NCBI RefSeq assembly: GCF_002018875.1
Contig: NZ_MVOL01000003.1
Coordinates: forward strand, 310,001-374,000
Direction: 5' to 3'
DNA: 64,000 bases
DNA from: Pseudomonas sp. MF4836
GTDB taxonomy: Bacteria; Pseudomonadota; Gammaproteobacteria; Pseudomonadales; Pseudomonadaceae
Of this stretch, positions 55,718-64,000 are shown in pieces; the first letter of the stretch is position 1; each line of letters begins with the position of its first letter. The notes under the pieces were generated by a model. That model was not told the DNA's origin. It worked only from the letters and a program-made list of their open reading frames with translations, and searched no databases. Made by a program: the position numbers and the translations under genes.

Positions 55718-56029
55718 ATGTACAAGCTCAGCTTCTTTGTTCCTCCCAGCCATGTGGATGTGGTCAAGAGCGCTGTATTCGCCGCCGGTGGCGGTAGAAT
55801 CGGTGCCTACGACCACTGCGCCTGGCAGGTGCTGGGCCAGGGTCAGTTTCGCCCGCTGGACGGCAGCCAGCCGTTTCTCGGGCAAAACGGCCTGGTCGAG
55901 CAGGTCGAGGAGTGGAAGGTCGAGCTGGTGGTGGCCGATGAGCTGATCCGTTCGGTGGTGATGGCCCTGAAACAGAGCCATCCCTACGAAACGCCGGCTT
56001 ATGAGGTTTGGCGCCTGGAAGACTTCTAG
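55718..56029 (+). CDS. NIF3/YqfO-like domain protein
   Basis: This 103-residue protein starts 5 bases after the purL stop. It resembles the central PII-like insertion domain of NIF3/YqfO proteins: MYKLSFFVPPSHVDVVKSAVFAAGGGRIGAYDHCAWQV (in parts) and SHPYETPAYEVWRLEDF. The HPYE-x-PAYE ending is typical. It has no catalytic residues that I can name. It probably shares the purL transcript. The function is unknown. Confidence 0.85.
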   Translation: MYKLSFFVPPSHVDVVKSAVFAAGGGRIGAYDHCAWQVLGQGQFRPLDGSQPFLGQNGLVEQVEEWKVELVVADELIRSVVMALKQSHPYETPAYEVWRLEDF

Positions 56030-56041
56030 GCCCGCCATTGC

Positions 56042-56082
56042 GAAAAAGCCCGCTGAACCGGTAACGGTCAGCGGGCTTTTTC
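56042..56082. terminator. Bidirectional terminator after purL and the NIF3-like gene
   Basis: GAAAAAGCCCGCTGA (56042-56056) and TCAGCGGGCTTTTTC (56068-56082) form a perfect 15-bp stem with T-runs on both strands. It lies between convergent genes. Confidence 0.95.
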
Positions 56083-56100
56083 ATGGGGCGGAGCAAGCGC

Positions 56101-56604
56101 TCAGGGGCGGATTTCAATCATGGTGCCGTCCTTGACCAGGCCCCAGACTTCTCGCATATCGACGTTGCGCATGGCGATGCAGCCGTCGGTCCAGTCCAGG
56201 GTGTGGAAAAACTGCTCGGGGTAGTCTTCGCTGTCCGGCGTGCCGTGGATCATGATCATGCTGCCCGGTGGAACGCCTTCGCGGCGTGAGCGGGCGGAGT
56301 CGCTGATATTCGGGTAGGAGATGTGCATGGCCAGGTTGAAGCGATCGCTGGTCTTGCGCCAGTCGAGCCAGTAGAAGCCTTCCGGCGTGCGTTTATCGCC
56401 TTCCATCAGTTTTGGTCCCTTGGGCTGCTTGCCCAGGGAAATGCGATAGGTCTTGAGCGGCTTGCCGTCGTTGATCAGTTGCAGTTGGTGGGCCGACTTG
56501 AGGACCAGTACTTTTTCGATGATCTTGCCGTCCAGGGTTTCTACCGTAGAGGCGTGGGACGCAACAGTGAGTGACAAGCAGAGAAGGGCAAGCAACCAGC
56601 GCAT
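56101..56604 (-). CDS. L,D-transpeptidase (YkuD) family protein
   Basis: This 167-residue protein has a signal peptide (MRWLLALLCLSLTVASHAS). The YkuD domain contains KRTPEGFYWLDWR, MIMIHGTP with His120 and the nucleophile Cys142 in DWTDGCIAMRN, a variant of the SHGCIR box. Such enzymes form 3-3 crosslinks or attach lipoproteins to peptidoglycan in the periplasm. Single-domain forms of this length are common in Pseudomonas. The exact role is not known. Confidence 0.88.
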   Translation of the reverse strand: MRWLLALLCLSLTVASHASTVETLDGKIIEKVLVLKSAHQLQLINDGKPLKTYRISLGKQPKGPKLMEGDKRTPEGFYWLDWRKTSDRFNLAMHISYPNISDSARSRREGVPPGSMIMIHGTPDSEDYPEQFFHTLDWTDGCIAMRNVDMREVWGLVKDGTMIEIRP

Positions 56605-56795
56605 TGAAACGATATCCCTAGGCGTACACCGGTGCTGCGTACGTTTTATTGTTTAAGAACCAGTTCGCGATCTGCTGCGCTTGGTTCATGTGGCGCTAAA
56701 AATGCCTTCGAAATGCTCATTTAGCTGCTTAAATTGAGCGATCTCAGCCATTTTTTGTCCAGCCTGAGCGTCGCTCGCCAGATCGGGAGCAGGTT

Positions 56796-57347
56796 CTACG
56801 TGATGGCCGGCTGAGCGAGCGGAGGAATCGACTCGGAGCGCACGGGGAAGTCCTCGGTGTGCCGATCAGCGAAAAAGCATTCTAAGGTACGCCCGACCGT
56901 GCGGAAAGCCAGCTCGGACCAAGGGATCTCCGACTCTTCGAATAAGCGCACCTCCAGGCTCTCTTCACCGGCGGCAAAGTCCAGGTCCGCCAGCTCGGCG
57001 CGAAAAAACACGTGCACCTGGCTGATATGAGGGACGTCGATCAAGGTGTAGATGCTCAGGTTGCGGACCCGGGCGCAGGCTTCTTCGGCGGTTTCGCGGA
57101 TGGCGGCCTGTTCGATGGTCTCGCCGTTTTCCATAAAGCCTGCGGGCAGGGTCCAGTAGCCACGGCGTGGCTCGATGGCGCGGCGACACAGCAGCACCTG
57201 GGTGCCCCAGGTCGGCACGCAGCCGGCGACGATATTCGGGTTCTGGTAGTGGATGGTCTGGCAGTGGTCGCAGACAAACCGCAGGCGTGAGTCGCCCTCG
57301 GGAATACGCTGGGTTACCGGTTTACCGCACTGGCTGCAAAATTTCAT
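56796..57347 (-). CDS. Nudix hydrolase with N-terminal zinc ribbon
   Basis: This 183-residue protein has a zinc ribbon (Cys4, Cys7, Cys26, Cys29) and then a Nudix box GFMENGETIEQAAIRETAEE (metal-binding REXXEE intact). The design resembles NudC-type NADH pyrophosphatases and related ADP-ribose/nucleotide hydrolases but lacks the NudC N-terminal domain. The substrate is not certain. It is transcribed divergently from the second Nudix gene. Confidence 0.88.
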   Translation of the reverse strand: MKFCSQCGKPVTQRIPEGDSRLRFVCDHCQTIHYQNPNIVAGCVPTWGTQVLLCRRAIEPRRGYWTLPAGFMENGETIEQAAIRETAEEACARVRNLSIYTLIDVPHISQVHVFFRAELADLDFAAGEESLEVRLFEESEIPWSELAFRTVGRTLECFFADRHTEDFPVRSESIPPLAQPAIT

Positions 57348-57493
57348 GCTGGGCTTCCGAAAAGGCTGGGCCTATCTTGGCGTGCGGCCAGTTTGTCGGC
57401 AAGTTGTCGTTAAGCGACATGCCAGGGGCCGGGGGTTGGGCCGATGCCGGGATTGGTGCATGATGCACGGTAGCCAACAGATCGAGATGACTC

Positions 57494-58093
57494 ATGCTGG
57501 ACGAGCTACTTCATCGGGTAACCAACCATACGCCACGAACGCTGGAGACTGATCGCCGTTTTCCGGAGGCGGCGGTGCTGGTGCCTATTACCCGCAGTGA
57601 AGAGCCGGAACTGGTGCTGACCCTGCGTGCCAGCGGGCTGTCGACCCATGGCGGTGAAGTGGCGTTTCCCGGTGGAAGGCGTGACCCGGAAGACCCCGAC
57701 CTGATCTTCACTGCACTGCGCGAGGCGCAAGAGGAGATCGGCCTGCCCCCGGGCCTGGTGGAAGTCATTGGTCCCTTGAGCCCGCTGATTTCGTTGCACG
57801 GGATCAAGGTCACACCCTATGTCGGGGTGATTCCCGATTATGTCGAGTACCTGGCCAACGACGCCGAGATTGCCGCGGTGTTCAGTGTGCCGCTGGAGTT
57901 CTTCCGCCAGGACCCGCGCGAGCATACCCACCGCATCGACTATCAGGGCCGCAGTTGGTATGTGCCCAGTTATCGCTTTGGCGAATACAAGATCTGGGGT
58001 TTGACGGCGATCATGATCGTCGAACTGATCAATCTGCTGTATGACGCCAAAATCAGCCTGCATCACCCCCCCAAGAGCTCTATCAATATTTGA
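57494..58093 (+). CDS. Nudix hydrolase, CoA pyrophosphatase (NudL) type
   Basis: This 199-residue protein has the CoA-hydrolase pattern: PEAAVLVPITRSEEPELVLTLRAS (in parts), STHGGEVAFPGGRRDPED and the Nudix box ALREAQEEIGL. The LLTxRxxxLxxHxGEVAFPGG form marks the UPF0035/NudL group, which cuts CoA to phosphopantetheine and ADP. The start is the ATG at 57494. A short spacer leads to the carbonic anhydrase-like gene. Confidence 0.88.
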   Translation: MLDELLHRVTNHTPRTLETDRRFPEAAVLVPITRSEEPELVLTLRASGLSTHGGEVAFPGGRRDPEDPDLIFTALREAQEEIGLPPGLVEVIGPLSPLISLHGIKVTPYVGVIPDYVEYLANDAEIAAVFSVPLEFFRQDPREHTHRIDYQGRSWYVPSYRFGEYKIWGLTAIMIVELINLLYDAKISLHHPPKSSINI

Positions 58094-58148
58094 AGCCATC
58101 GCTCGTATGGCATGAACCCGCGGCCGCCTGAGCCCTGAGGATAAGAAG

Positions 58149-58673
58149 ATGAAATACCGCCTGGGCGATGCCCGAGTTGAAGCCCACCCGCAAAGCTGGG
58201 TCGCCCCGAACGCCACGCTGGTGGGCAAGGTCAAGCTGGAGGAGGGCGCCAATGTCTGGTTCAACGCGGTGTTGCGTGGCGACAACGAACTGATCCTGAT
58301 CGGCAAGAACAGCAATGTGCAGGATGGCACGGTGATGCACACCGATATGGGCTACCCGCTGACCATCGGCACCGGCGTCACCATCGGCCATAACGCCATG
58401 CTGCATGGCTGCACCGTTGGCGATTACAGCCTGATCGGTATCAATGCAGTGATCCTCAACGGGGCGAAAATCGGCAAAAACTGCATCATTGGCGCCAATT
58501 CGCTGATTGGCGAAGGCAAGGAAATTCCCGATGGCTCGCTGGTGATGGGTTCGCCTGGCAAAGTGGTGCGCGAACTGACCGAGCCGCAAAAGAAAATGCT
58601 CGAAGCCAGTGCCGCGCACTATGTGCACAACGCCCAGCGCTACGCCCGTGACCTGGTCGAGCAAGAACAATGA
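58149..58673 (+). CDS. Gamma-class carbonic anhydrase family protein
   Basis: This 174-residue left-handed beta-helix protein has hexapeptide repeats and the His ligands of the gamma class: [27 protein letters not shown] (in parts), with three His at about 65, 82 and 87. It belongs to the YrdA/PaaY-like group; some members hydrate CO2, others bind metals with unknown roles. It overlaps the DUF1289 gene by 4 bases (ATGA), so they form an operon, as in PAO1 (PA3753 region). Confidence 0.88.
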   Translation: MKYRLGDARVEAHPQSWVAPNATLVGKVKLEEGANVWFNAVLRGDNELILIGKNSNVQDGTVMHTDMGYPLTIGTGVTIGHNAMLHGCTVGDYSLIGINAVILNGAKIGKNCIIGANSLIGEGKEIPDGSLVMGSPGKVVRELTEPQKKMLEASAAHYVHNAQRYARDLVEQEQ

Positions 58674-58879
58674 CCAGCACCGAGCGCCCGGTTGCCTCGC
58701 CCTGCGTCAGCATCTGCGCCCTGGATGACGACGACATCTGCACCGGCTGCCAGCGAACCGTGGATGAAATCACCCGCTGGAGCCGCATGGACAACGACGA
58801 GCGGCGCACAGTGCTCGGCCTGTGCCACGAGCGAGCCAAAGCCAGCGGCCTGGTGTGGATGGTGGGCACCTCCAACTGA
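58670..58879 (+). CDS. DUF1289 small Cys-rich protein
   Basis: This 69-residue protein has the DUF1289 pattern [21 protein letters not shown] (four Cys with C-x3-C and C-x2-C spacing), then [15 protein letters not shown] and a C-terminal Cys. It probably binds a metal or an Fe-S centre, but no function is established. It is translationally coupled to the carbonic anhydrase-like gene. Confidence 0.88.
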   Translation: MTSTERPVASPCVSICALDDDDICTGCQRTVDEITRWSRMDNDERRTVLGLCHERAKASGLVWMVGTSN

Positions 58880-58885
58880 CCTGTA

Positions 58886-58992
58886 GCCGCTGCCGCAGGC
58901 TGCGCTGGCCATCAGGCACCGTCCATTCCATCCGGATTCACGATCTCTTTTAGGGCCAGCGTCCGAACGCGGCCCGACCCTGCGGCAGCGGC
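58886..58992. repeat. REP doublet (REPIN) after the DUF1289 gene
   Basis: GCCGCTGCCGCAGG (58886-58899) and CCTGCGGCAGCGGC (58979-58992) are a perfect 14-bp inverted pair. GCGCTGGCC and GGCCAGCG lie further in as a second matched pair. The family is the same as at 38755 and 49924. Confidence 0.8.
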
Positions 58993-59082
58993 ACCGGTGG
59001 GATGATTGGAGGGCGGCAGATTTTGCGTGCGCCTGGCCGCTCAAGTACCCTGTGCGCCTTATCTACAGGTACCTTTCGCGCC

Positions 59083-59550
59083 ATGCTCTTCCTGATCGCT
59101 TACATCAGCAGCGTCGTGCTGATCAACTACGCCTTTTCCAGTGCCCCGCACCTGGACATCATCTGGTCGGCCTGGGGTGGGTTGGTGTTTGTGCTGCGCG
59201 ATATGGTGCAGACCCGCTTCGGCCACGGTGCACTGCTCGCCATGCTGGCGGCGCTGGTGCTGTCTTACGTGACCTCCGATCCGACGATCGCCCTGGCCAG
59301 CGCCACGGCATTCGCGGTCTCCGAGTGCATCGACTGGCTGGTGTTCAGCATTACCAAGCGCCCGTTGCACGACCGGCTATGGATCAGTTCGGCGCTGAGC
59401 ATCCCGCTGGACACCTTTATCTTCTTCGGCCTGATCGACGCGCTGACGCCTGGAGTCGTGCTCACCGCATTGGGTTCCAAGTTCGCCGGCGTGACGGTGG
59501 TCTGGCTGGCCATGGCCTGGCGCTTGCGCAAGGCGACGTGCGCCAGCTGA
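59083..59550 (+). CDS. VUT/YhhQ-family membrane protein (possible queuosine-precursor transporter)
   Basis: This 155-residue protein has about five membrane helices (MLFLIAYISSVVLINYAF, IIWSAWGGLVFVLRDMVQTRFG, LLAMLAALVLSYV and more). The FVLRD-QTRFGH and ECIDWLVFSITKRP segments fit the VUT family, in which YhhQ takes up preQ0/preQ1. It is shorter than full YhhQ (about 220 residues). Substrate is therefore tentative. I saw no preQ1 riboswitch in the 90 bases upstream. Confidence 0.78.
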   Translation: MLFLIAYISSVVLINYAFSSAPHLDIIWSAWGGLVFVLRDMVQTRFGHGALLAMLAALVLSYVTSDPTIALASATAFAVSECIDWLVFSITKRPLHDRLWISSALSIPLDTFIFFGLIDALTPGVVLTALGSKFAGVTVVWLAMAWRLRKATCAS

Positions 59551-59651
59551 GGCCAAACCTCGCGGTTCATGTAAAATGCCGCGCTTTCTCCCCATGGGTC
59601 GCCCGTCTGGTGCGCGGCCCTCGATGATCCGCTCCTTTTGAGGACCTGCAG

Positions 59652-60833
59652 ATGACCCGTATCGGAACTCCATTGTCGCCAACCGCGACCCGCGTTTTGC
59701 TTTGTGGCTGTGGCGAGTTGGGCAAGGAAGTGGTGATCGAGCTGCAGCGCCTGGGCGTTGAAGTGATTGCCGTGGATCGCTATGCCAATGCGCCGGCGAT
59801 GCAAGTGGCTCACCGCAGCCACGTCATCAACATGCTAGACGGCGCGGCCCTGCGGGCAGTGATCGAGGCGGAGAAACCGCACTTTATCGTGCCGGAGATC
59901 GAAGCCATCGCCACGGCGACCCTGGTCGAACTGGAAGCCGAAGGCTTCACCGTGATCCCGACTGCGCGTGCCACGCAACTGACCATGAACCGTGAAGGCA
60001 TCCGCCGCCTGGCCGCTGAAGAGCTGGACCTGCCGACCTCGCCCTACCACTTCGCCGACACCTTCGAGGACTATTCCAAGGCGGTTCAAGACCTGGGCTT
60101 CCCCTGCGTGGTCAAGCCGGTCATGAGCTCCTCGGGCAAGGGTCAGAGCCTGCTGCGCAGCGCCGACGACGTGCAGAAGGCCTGGGATTACGCCCAGGAA
60201 GGCGGACGTGCCGGCAAGGGCCGGGTGATCATCGAAGGCTTTATCGATTTCGATTACGAAATCACCCTGCTGACCGTGCGTCACATCGGCGGCACCACCT
60301 TCTGCGCGCCCGTCGGGCACCGTCAGGAGAAAGGTGACTATCAGGAGTCCTGGCAGCCCCAGGCCATGAGCCCCAAAGCCCTGGCGGAATCCGAGCGCGT
60401 GGCCAAGGCCGTGACCGAGGCGCTGGGTGGCCGTGGCCTGTTTGGCGTCGAGCTGTTTATCAAGGGCGATCAGGTGTGGTTCAGCGAAGTGTCGCCGCGC
60501 CCGCATGACACCGGCCTGGTGACCCTGATTTCCCAGGACTTGTCGCAGTTTGCCCTGCATGCGCGGGCGATCCTGGGCTTGCCGATTCCACTGATTCGCC
60601 AGTTCGGGCCATCGGCTTCGGCAGTGATTCTGGTGGAAGGCCAGTCGACCCAGACCGCATTCGCCAACCTGGGCGCCGCCCTGAGCGAGCCGGACACCGC
60701 CCTGCGTCTGTTCGGCAAGCCGGAAGTCAATGGTCAGCGCCGCATGGGCGTGGCCCTGGCGCGTGACGAGTCGATCGAGGCCGCACGGGCCAAGGCGACC
60801 CGCGCTTCGCAAGCGGTGGTGGTCGAGCTCTAA
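59652..60833 (+). CDS. purT: PurT, formate-dependent GAR transformylase
   Basis: This 393-residue ATP-grasp enzyme has the Rossmann-like opening [22 protein letters not shown]. The ATP-grasp region contains [15 protein letters not shown] and [28 protein letters not shown] (in parts). It converts GAR to FGAR with formate and ATP, an alternative to PurN in purine synthesis. GAGGACC precedes the ATG. Length equals the family norm. Confidence 0.97.
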   Translation: MTRIGTPLSPTATRVLLCGCGELGKEVVIELQRLGVEVIAVDRYANAPAMQVAHRSHVINMLDGAALRAVIEAEKPHFIVPEIEAIATATLVELEAEGFTVIPTARATQLTMNREGIRRLAAEELDLPTSPYHFADTFEDYSKAVQDLGFPCVVKPVMSSSGKGQSLLRSADDVQKAWDYAQEGGRAGKGRVIIEGFIDFDYEITLLTVRHIGGTTFCAPVGHRQEKGDYQESWQPQAMSPKALAESERVAKAVTEALGGRGLFGVELFIKGDQVWFSEVSPRPHDTGLVTLISQDLSQFALHARAILGLPIPLIRQFGPSASAVILVEGQSTQTAFANLGAALSEPDTALRLFGKPEVNGQRRMGVALARDESIEAARAKATRASQAVVVEL

Positions 60834-60839
60834 AGGCCG

Positions 60840-60899
60840 CGCCGGCAAGCTGGCCCCTACAGGTGTGCGTTTAACCGTGTAGGGGCCGGATTGCCGGCG
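60840..60899. repeat. Long inverted repeat (REP pair) between purT and the MFS gene
   Basis: The 22-base arms CGCCGGCAAGCTGGCCCCTA... (from 60840) and its complement ending at 60899 differ at only about three places; the loop is 16 bases. It lies between convergent stop codons and is followed by no T-run. The sequence is of a different REP type from the three REPINs. Confidence 0.7.
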
Positions 60900-60909
60900 A
60901 TCCGTTCTA

Positions 60910-62220
60910 TCAAGCGACCCGATTCAGGTCGTTATCCCGCGTCTCTTTCAGGCACAGCACAGCGATCAAGCTGAGCAGCGCTGCCGCCGACACATACCCG
61001 CCGACATAACTCAGGCCGCCCATCGCCACCAGCTTAGTGGCAAAGAAGGGCGCCGCCGATGCGCCGACAATTCCGCCCAGGTTATACGCCGCCGAAGCGC
61101 CGGTATAACGCACGCGGGTCGGGAACAGCTCCGGCAGCATCGCGCCCATCGGGGCGAAGGTCACGCCCATCAGGAACAGTTCCAGGGCCAGGAACAGCGC
61201 CACTGCCCAGGTCGAGCCGTGGGTCAGCAGCGGCTCCATGGTGAAGCCCGACAGGATGGCCAGCACCGCGCCGACGATCAGCACCGGCTTGCGCCCGTAA
61301 CGGTCGCTGGCCAGGGCGGCAATCGGTGTCGCCAGGCCCATGAACAGCACGGCGAAGCACAAGAGTCCGAGGAAGGTTTCACGGCTGTAGCCCAGGGTCG
61401 ACACGCCGTAGCTCAGGGAAAACGCCGTGGTGATGTAGAACAGCGCGTAACACACCACCATTGACGCCGCGCCCAGCAGGACCGGCAGCCAATGCTGGCT
61501 GAACAGTTCTACCAGCGGCACTTTGACGGGCGCTTCGTGGGCCACCGCGTTGGCAAACACCGGGGTTTCATGCAGCTTCAAGCGGGCATACAGGCCAACC
61601 ATCACCAGCGCGGCGCTGAGAATGAACGGGATGCGCCAGCCCCAACTGCGGAACTGCTCGTCGCTGAGGTTCATGGCCAGGATCAGGAACAAGCCGTTGG
61701 CTGCCAGGAAGCCGATGGAGGGGCCCAGTTGCGGAAACATGCCGAACCAGGCGCGCTTGCCCTTTGGCGCGTTCTCGGTGGCCAGCAACGCCGCGCCGCC
61801 CCATTCGCCGCCAAGGCCCAGGCCCTGGCCGAAGCGCAGTACGCACAACAGGATCGGCGCCCAGGCCCCGATGCTGTCATAGCCGGGCAGCAAGCCGATC
61901 AGCGTGGTGCAGACCCCCATCAGCAGCAGGGAGGCCACCAGGGTCGATTTGCGGCCGATGCGATCGCCAAAATGGCCGAACAGCGCCGAACCCATGGGGC
62001 GGGCGATAAAGGCAATGCCGAAGGTCAGGAACGAGGCAAGCATCTGCGCCGTGCCGGAGGTTTGCGGGAAAAATACCGGGCCGATCACCAGCGCGGCGGC
62101 CGTGGCGTAGATGTAGAAATCGTAGAACTCGATGGCAGTGCCAACGATGCTCGCCGTGGCAACGCGAGCGGTCGAGTTGGTCGGGGCGGCGGTCGCGGCC
62201 TCGTTATAGGTGGTGCTCAT
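60910..62220 (-). CDS. MFS transporter, metabolite:H+ symporter family
   Basis: This 436-residue protein has 12 predicted membrane helices. It carries the MHS-family segments IVGTAIEFYDFYIYATAAAL, the loop 2-3 motif GHFGDRIGRKSTLV and PLRFGQGLGLGGEWGGA-type (here VLRFGQGLGLGGEWGGA). Members include ShiA, ProP and KgtP; YhjE/ShiA-like carriers are closest by motif. The substrate is not identifiable. The ATG at 62220 follows a better context than the open frame above it. Confidence 0.9.
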   Translation of the reverse strand: MSTTYNEAATAAPTNSTARVATASIVGTAIEFYDFYIYATAAALVIGPVFFPQTSGTAQMLASFLTFGIAFIARPMGSALFGHFGDRIGRKSTLVASLLLMGVCTTLIGLLPGYDSIGAWAPILLCVLRFGQGLGLGGEWGGAALLATENAPKGKRAWFGMFPQLGPSIGFLAANGLFLILAMNLSDEQFRSWGWRIPFILSAALVMVGLYARLKLHETPVFANAVAHEAPVKVPLVELFSQHWLPVLLGAASMVVCYALFYITTAFSLSYGVSTLGYSRETFLGLLCFAVLFMGLATPIAALASDRYGRKPVLIVGAVLAILSGFTMEPLLTHGSTWAVALFLALELFLMGVTFAPMGAMLPELFPTRVRYTGASAAYNLGGIVGASAAPFFATKLVAMGGLSYVGGYVSAAALLSLIAVLCLKETRDNDLNRVA

Positions 62221-62537
62221 TGAAATATCCCTGACGGTCATTGCGCGTTTGGACGCGGATTATTATTAGTCGTACACCCCCTGGGTCAGGGGCGTGCGCG
62301 GGGTGGCTCGGGATGGGAGCAAACACCGTTCAGACACAGTAAAGCGGTGCCTGGACGCGCTGAGTGCGGGTAGCACGCGGTCGGGCGGGGCTTGGGTAAG
62401 CCAGGGGATTATAGGAAGGGGGCTATCGATTCAACAAGGGGGGAAAACAGCGTTTTTTTTCAGAAAACAGCCGCTAGCTTGCGGGTTTTATCGCTATGAG
62501 GCGGCTGTTTTGCGCTGATTTCGCCTTAGCTTGAGAT
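62221..62537. other. Spacer between the MFS gene and the CBS-domain gene (317 bp, no gene)
   Basis: It contains the MFS promoter region (AT-rich 62258-62274) and, next to the CBS-domain gene, the terminator at 62464-62511. No coding frame is convincing. Confidence 0.5.
62464..62511 (-). terminator. Terminator-like hairpin downstream of the CBS-domain gene
   Basis: AAAACAGCCGC (62464-62474) and GCGGCTGTTTT (62501-62511) form a perfect 11-bp stem with a 26-base loop. The stem end supplies four T on either strand. Confidence 0.65.
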
Positions 62538-63779
62538 TTATCTCGTGACGGGTGTCGAGCTGGTGTGCCAGATCAACACGCGGCTGATGCGGTTGTCTTC
62601 GGTCTCGAGGATTTCCAGGCGATAGCGGCCGATCTTCAGGCAGACGGCGCTGTCGGGGATGGTTTCCAGGGCTTCGGTGACCAGGCCGTTGAGGGTTTTC
62701 GGGCCATCGCTGGGCAGGTGCCAGCCCAGGCTCTTGTTCAACTCGCGAATCGACGCGGCCCCTTCGATCACGTAGCGACCATCGGCTTGCGGGTGGATGT
62801 GCGGGTTGTCGAGGCTGTGTTCGCTTTCGAACTCGCCGACGATTTCTTCGAGAATGTCTTCCAGGGTGACGATGCCCAGGACTTCGCCGTATTCGTCGAC
62901 CACCATGCCCAGGCGGCGCTGCTGTTTGTGAAAGTTCAGCAGTTGCAGTTGCAGCGGTGTGCTTTCCGGAACGAAATAGGGTTCGTGGCAGGCGCTGAGC
63001 AGAGCGTCCTTGGTCAGGCTGGCATCCGGCAGCAGGTGGCGGATCTGCCGGGTGTTGAGCACCGCCTCGACCTGGTTGATATCACTGTGGAACACCGGCA
63101 GCCGAGTGCGCTTGGAGACGCGCAGCTGCTCGATGATGTCTTCGATGGGGTCGTCGAGGTTGATCCCGTCGACTTCACTGCGCGGCACCAGGATGTCGTT
63201 GACCGTGATGTTGTCCAGGGCATGGATGCCCGACAGCAGGTGCGGGCGGCAGTTGGCGGGCTCGTGGCCCGACGGATGTTCCGACTCGGGCGCCAGCTCA
63301 TCCTCGCTGTGCTTGACCACGCCGACCTTCGGGGTAAAGGGGCGCAGCAGCAACAGACTGATGGCATTCAGCAACCAGGCCCCCGGATAGATGATCTTCA
63401 GTGGTACGCCCAGCAGGGTATTGCCCAGGGCCAGAACCCCTTCCGGGTAGCGCACGGCGAGGGCTCGCGGCAGGTAGTCGGCGAGCACCAGGAGCAGGCA
63501 GGTGGCGATCAGGCAGGCCATCCACGGGCCGTTCTGTTCCCAGTAGAACAGCGCGAGCAGGGTGCTGAGGATCACCGTCAACACCCGGCACAGGGTGTTG
63601 CACAGGATCAGGCTTTCGCGAGGGAAGCTCAGGCGGGCCAGGGGCCTGTCGCCGGAGCGAGAGGCGTTGCGCAGGGTCAGCAGGTGCTGCTGGGCGATTT
63701 CGATGGCGGTGAACAGTGCCGACCATAAAACCAGCAGGGCCAATACAGCGAGCATCGGCCCTATGGGCAAGTTGTCCAT
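62538..63779 (-). CDS. HlyC/CorC-family membrane protein with CNNM and CBS domains
   Basis: This 413-residue protein has an N-terminal DUF21/CNNM membrane region with about four helices (MLAVLALLVLWSALFTAIEIA, VLTVILSTLLALFYW, CLIATCLLLVLADYLPRAL). Two CBS domains follow (VNDILVPRSEVDGINLDD; RRLGMVVDEYGEVLGIVTLEDILEEIVGE, in parts) and a C-terminal CorC_HlyC domain. The family is linked to magnesium or cobalt efflux. In PAO1 the neighbouring genes are the same (PA3748). The ypjD-like gene precedes it by 12 bases. Confidence 0.9.
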   Translation of the reverse strand: MDNLPIGPMLAVLALLVLWSALFTAIEIAQQHLLTLRNASRSGDRPLARLSFPRESLILCNTLCRVLTVILSTLLALFYWEQNGPWMACLIATCLLLVLADYLPRALAVRYPEGVLALGNTLLGVPLKIIYPGAWLLNAISLLLLRPFTPKVGVVKHSEDELAPESEHPSGHEPANCRPHLLSGIHALDNITVNDILVPRSEVDGINLDDPIEDIIEQLRVSKRTRLPVFHSDINQVEAVLNTRQIRHLLPDASLTKDALLSACHEPYFVPESTPLQLQLLNFHKQQRRLGMVVDEYGEVLGIVTLEDILEEIVGEFESEHSLDNPHIHPQADGRYVIEGAASIRELNKSLGWHLPSDGPKTLNGLVTEALETIPDSAVCLKIGRYRLEILETEDNRISRVLIWHTSSTPVTR

Positions 63780-63791
63780 GATGGCTGCTCG

Positions 63792-64000
63792 TCAGATATG
63801 CAGGATGTATTCGCGGACCAGCTTGCTGCCGAAATAGGCCAGCATCAGCAGGCAGAAACCGGCCAGGGTCCAGCGAATGGCCTTGTGGCCGCGCCAGCCG
63901 AGGCGGTTGCGCCCCCACAGCAGCACGCTGAACACGATCCACGCCAGGCAGGCCAGCAGGGTCTTGTGCACCAGGTGTTGGGCGAACAGGTTTTCGACGA
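63792..64000 (-). CDS. YpjD-like cytochrome c assembly-type membrane protein (C-terminal end, cut by window edge)
   Basis: The last 68 codons read VENLFAQHLVHKTLLACLAWIVFSVLLWG..., then GHKAIRWTLAGFCLLMLAYFGSKLVREYIL and the stop at 63792. Two membrane helices and the H-KT-LL pattern fit the C-terminus of YpjD/CcsA-like proteins. The rest lies outside the window. The position before a CBS-domain CorC gene and, in PAO1, next to ffh supports the call. Confidence 0.85.
   Translation of the reverse strand, partial: VENLFAQHLVHKTLLACLAWIVFSVLLWGRNRLGWRGHKAIRWTLAGFCLLMLAYFGSKLVREYILHI

Noticed and set aside
58993..59082. preQ1 riboswitch before the VUT/YhhQ-like gene
   Set aside because: The short spacer shows no preQ1 aptamer core and is mostly REP sequence.

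Overview
The window is chromosomal DNA from a Pseudomonas, most likely the P. fluorescens group. It is GC-rich and tightly packed. It carries the alginate operon in the genus order, the dauBAR D-arginine genes beside rhlB, a complete aapJQMP transporter, and the lepA-lepB-rnc-era-recO-pdxJ block. The reading is from sequence alone; no database search was run.

Layout. (1) 1-9083, minus strand: the promoter-proximal half of the alginate operon, algD-alg8-alg44-algK-algE-algG-algX, with algX cut by the window edge. Upstream lies an 811-bp control region with an AlgU-like promoter. (2) 9895-16597: yaaA, a polysaccharide-deacetylase-like protein, a PIN-PhoH ATPase, a LysR regulator converging on a YdcZ-like membrane protein, and moaC-moaD-moaE. 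(3) 16833-22911: a basic-amino-acid binding protein facing dauB-dauA-dauR, then rhlB and a carboxylesterase. (4) 23380-27538: the aapJQMP amino-acid ABC transporter. (5) 27598-33864: an mqsR-mqsA toxin-antitoxin pair, a GntR regulator with a CynX-type MFS carrier, small enzymes and yejK. (6) 34260-43746: HU, rlmF, valS, an uncharacterised protein, holC, pepA and lptF-lptG. (7) 43918-49914: lepA, lepB, rnc, era, recO and pdxJ. (8) 50069-64000: mltF, purL, a NIF3-like protein, an L,D-transpeptidase, two Nudix enzymes, a gamma carbonic anhydrase, DUF1289, a VUT transporter, purT, an MFS symporter, a CBS-domain CorC-like protein and the end of a ypjD-like gene.

The strongest observation is in algD. 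The frame is open, but 24 codons are missing, including the active-site FAFGGSCLPKD segment with the catalytic cysteine (Cys268). The rest of the visible operon looks intact, so alginate precursor synthesis is probably blocked by a non-polar lesion. Other points are a decayed DUF4845 gene between lepB and rnc, a motif shared by the dauBAR promoter and the facing binding-protein gene, an MqsA-type operator, a deacetylase with a non-canonical metal site, and several paired REP (REPIN) elements. I saw no tRNA, rRNA, CRISPR array, prophage or insertion sequence. I also saw no clearly new multi-gene system.
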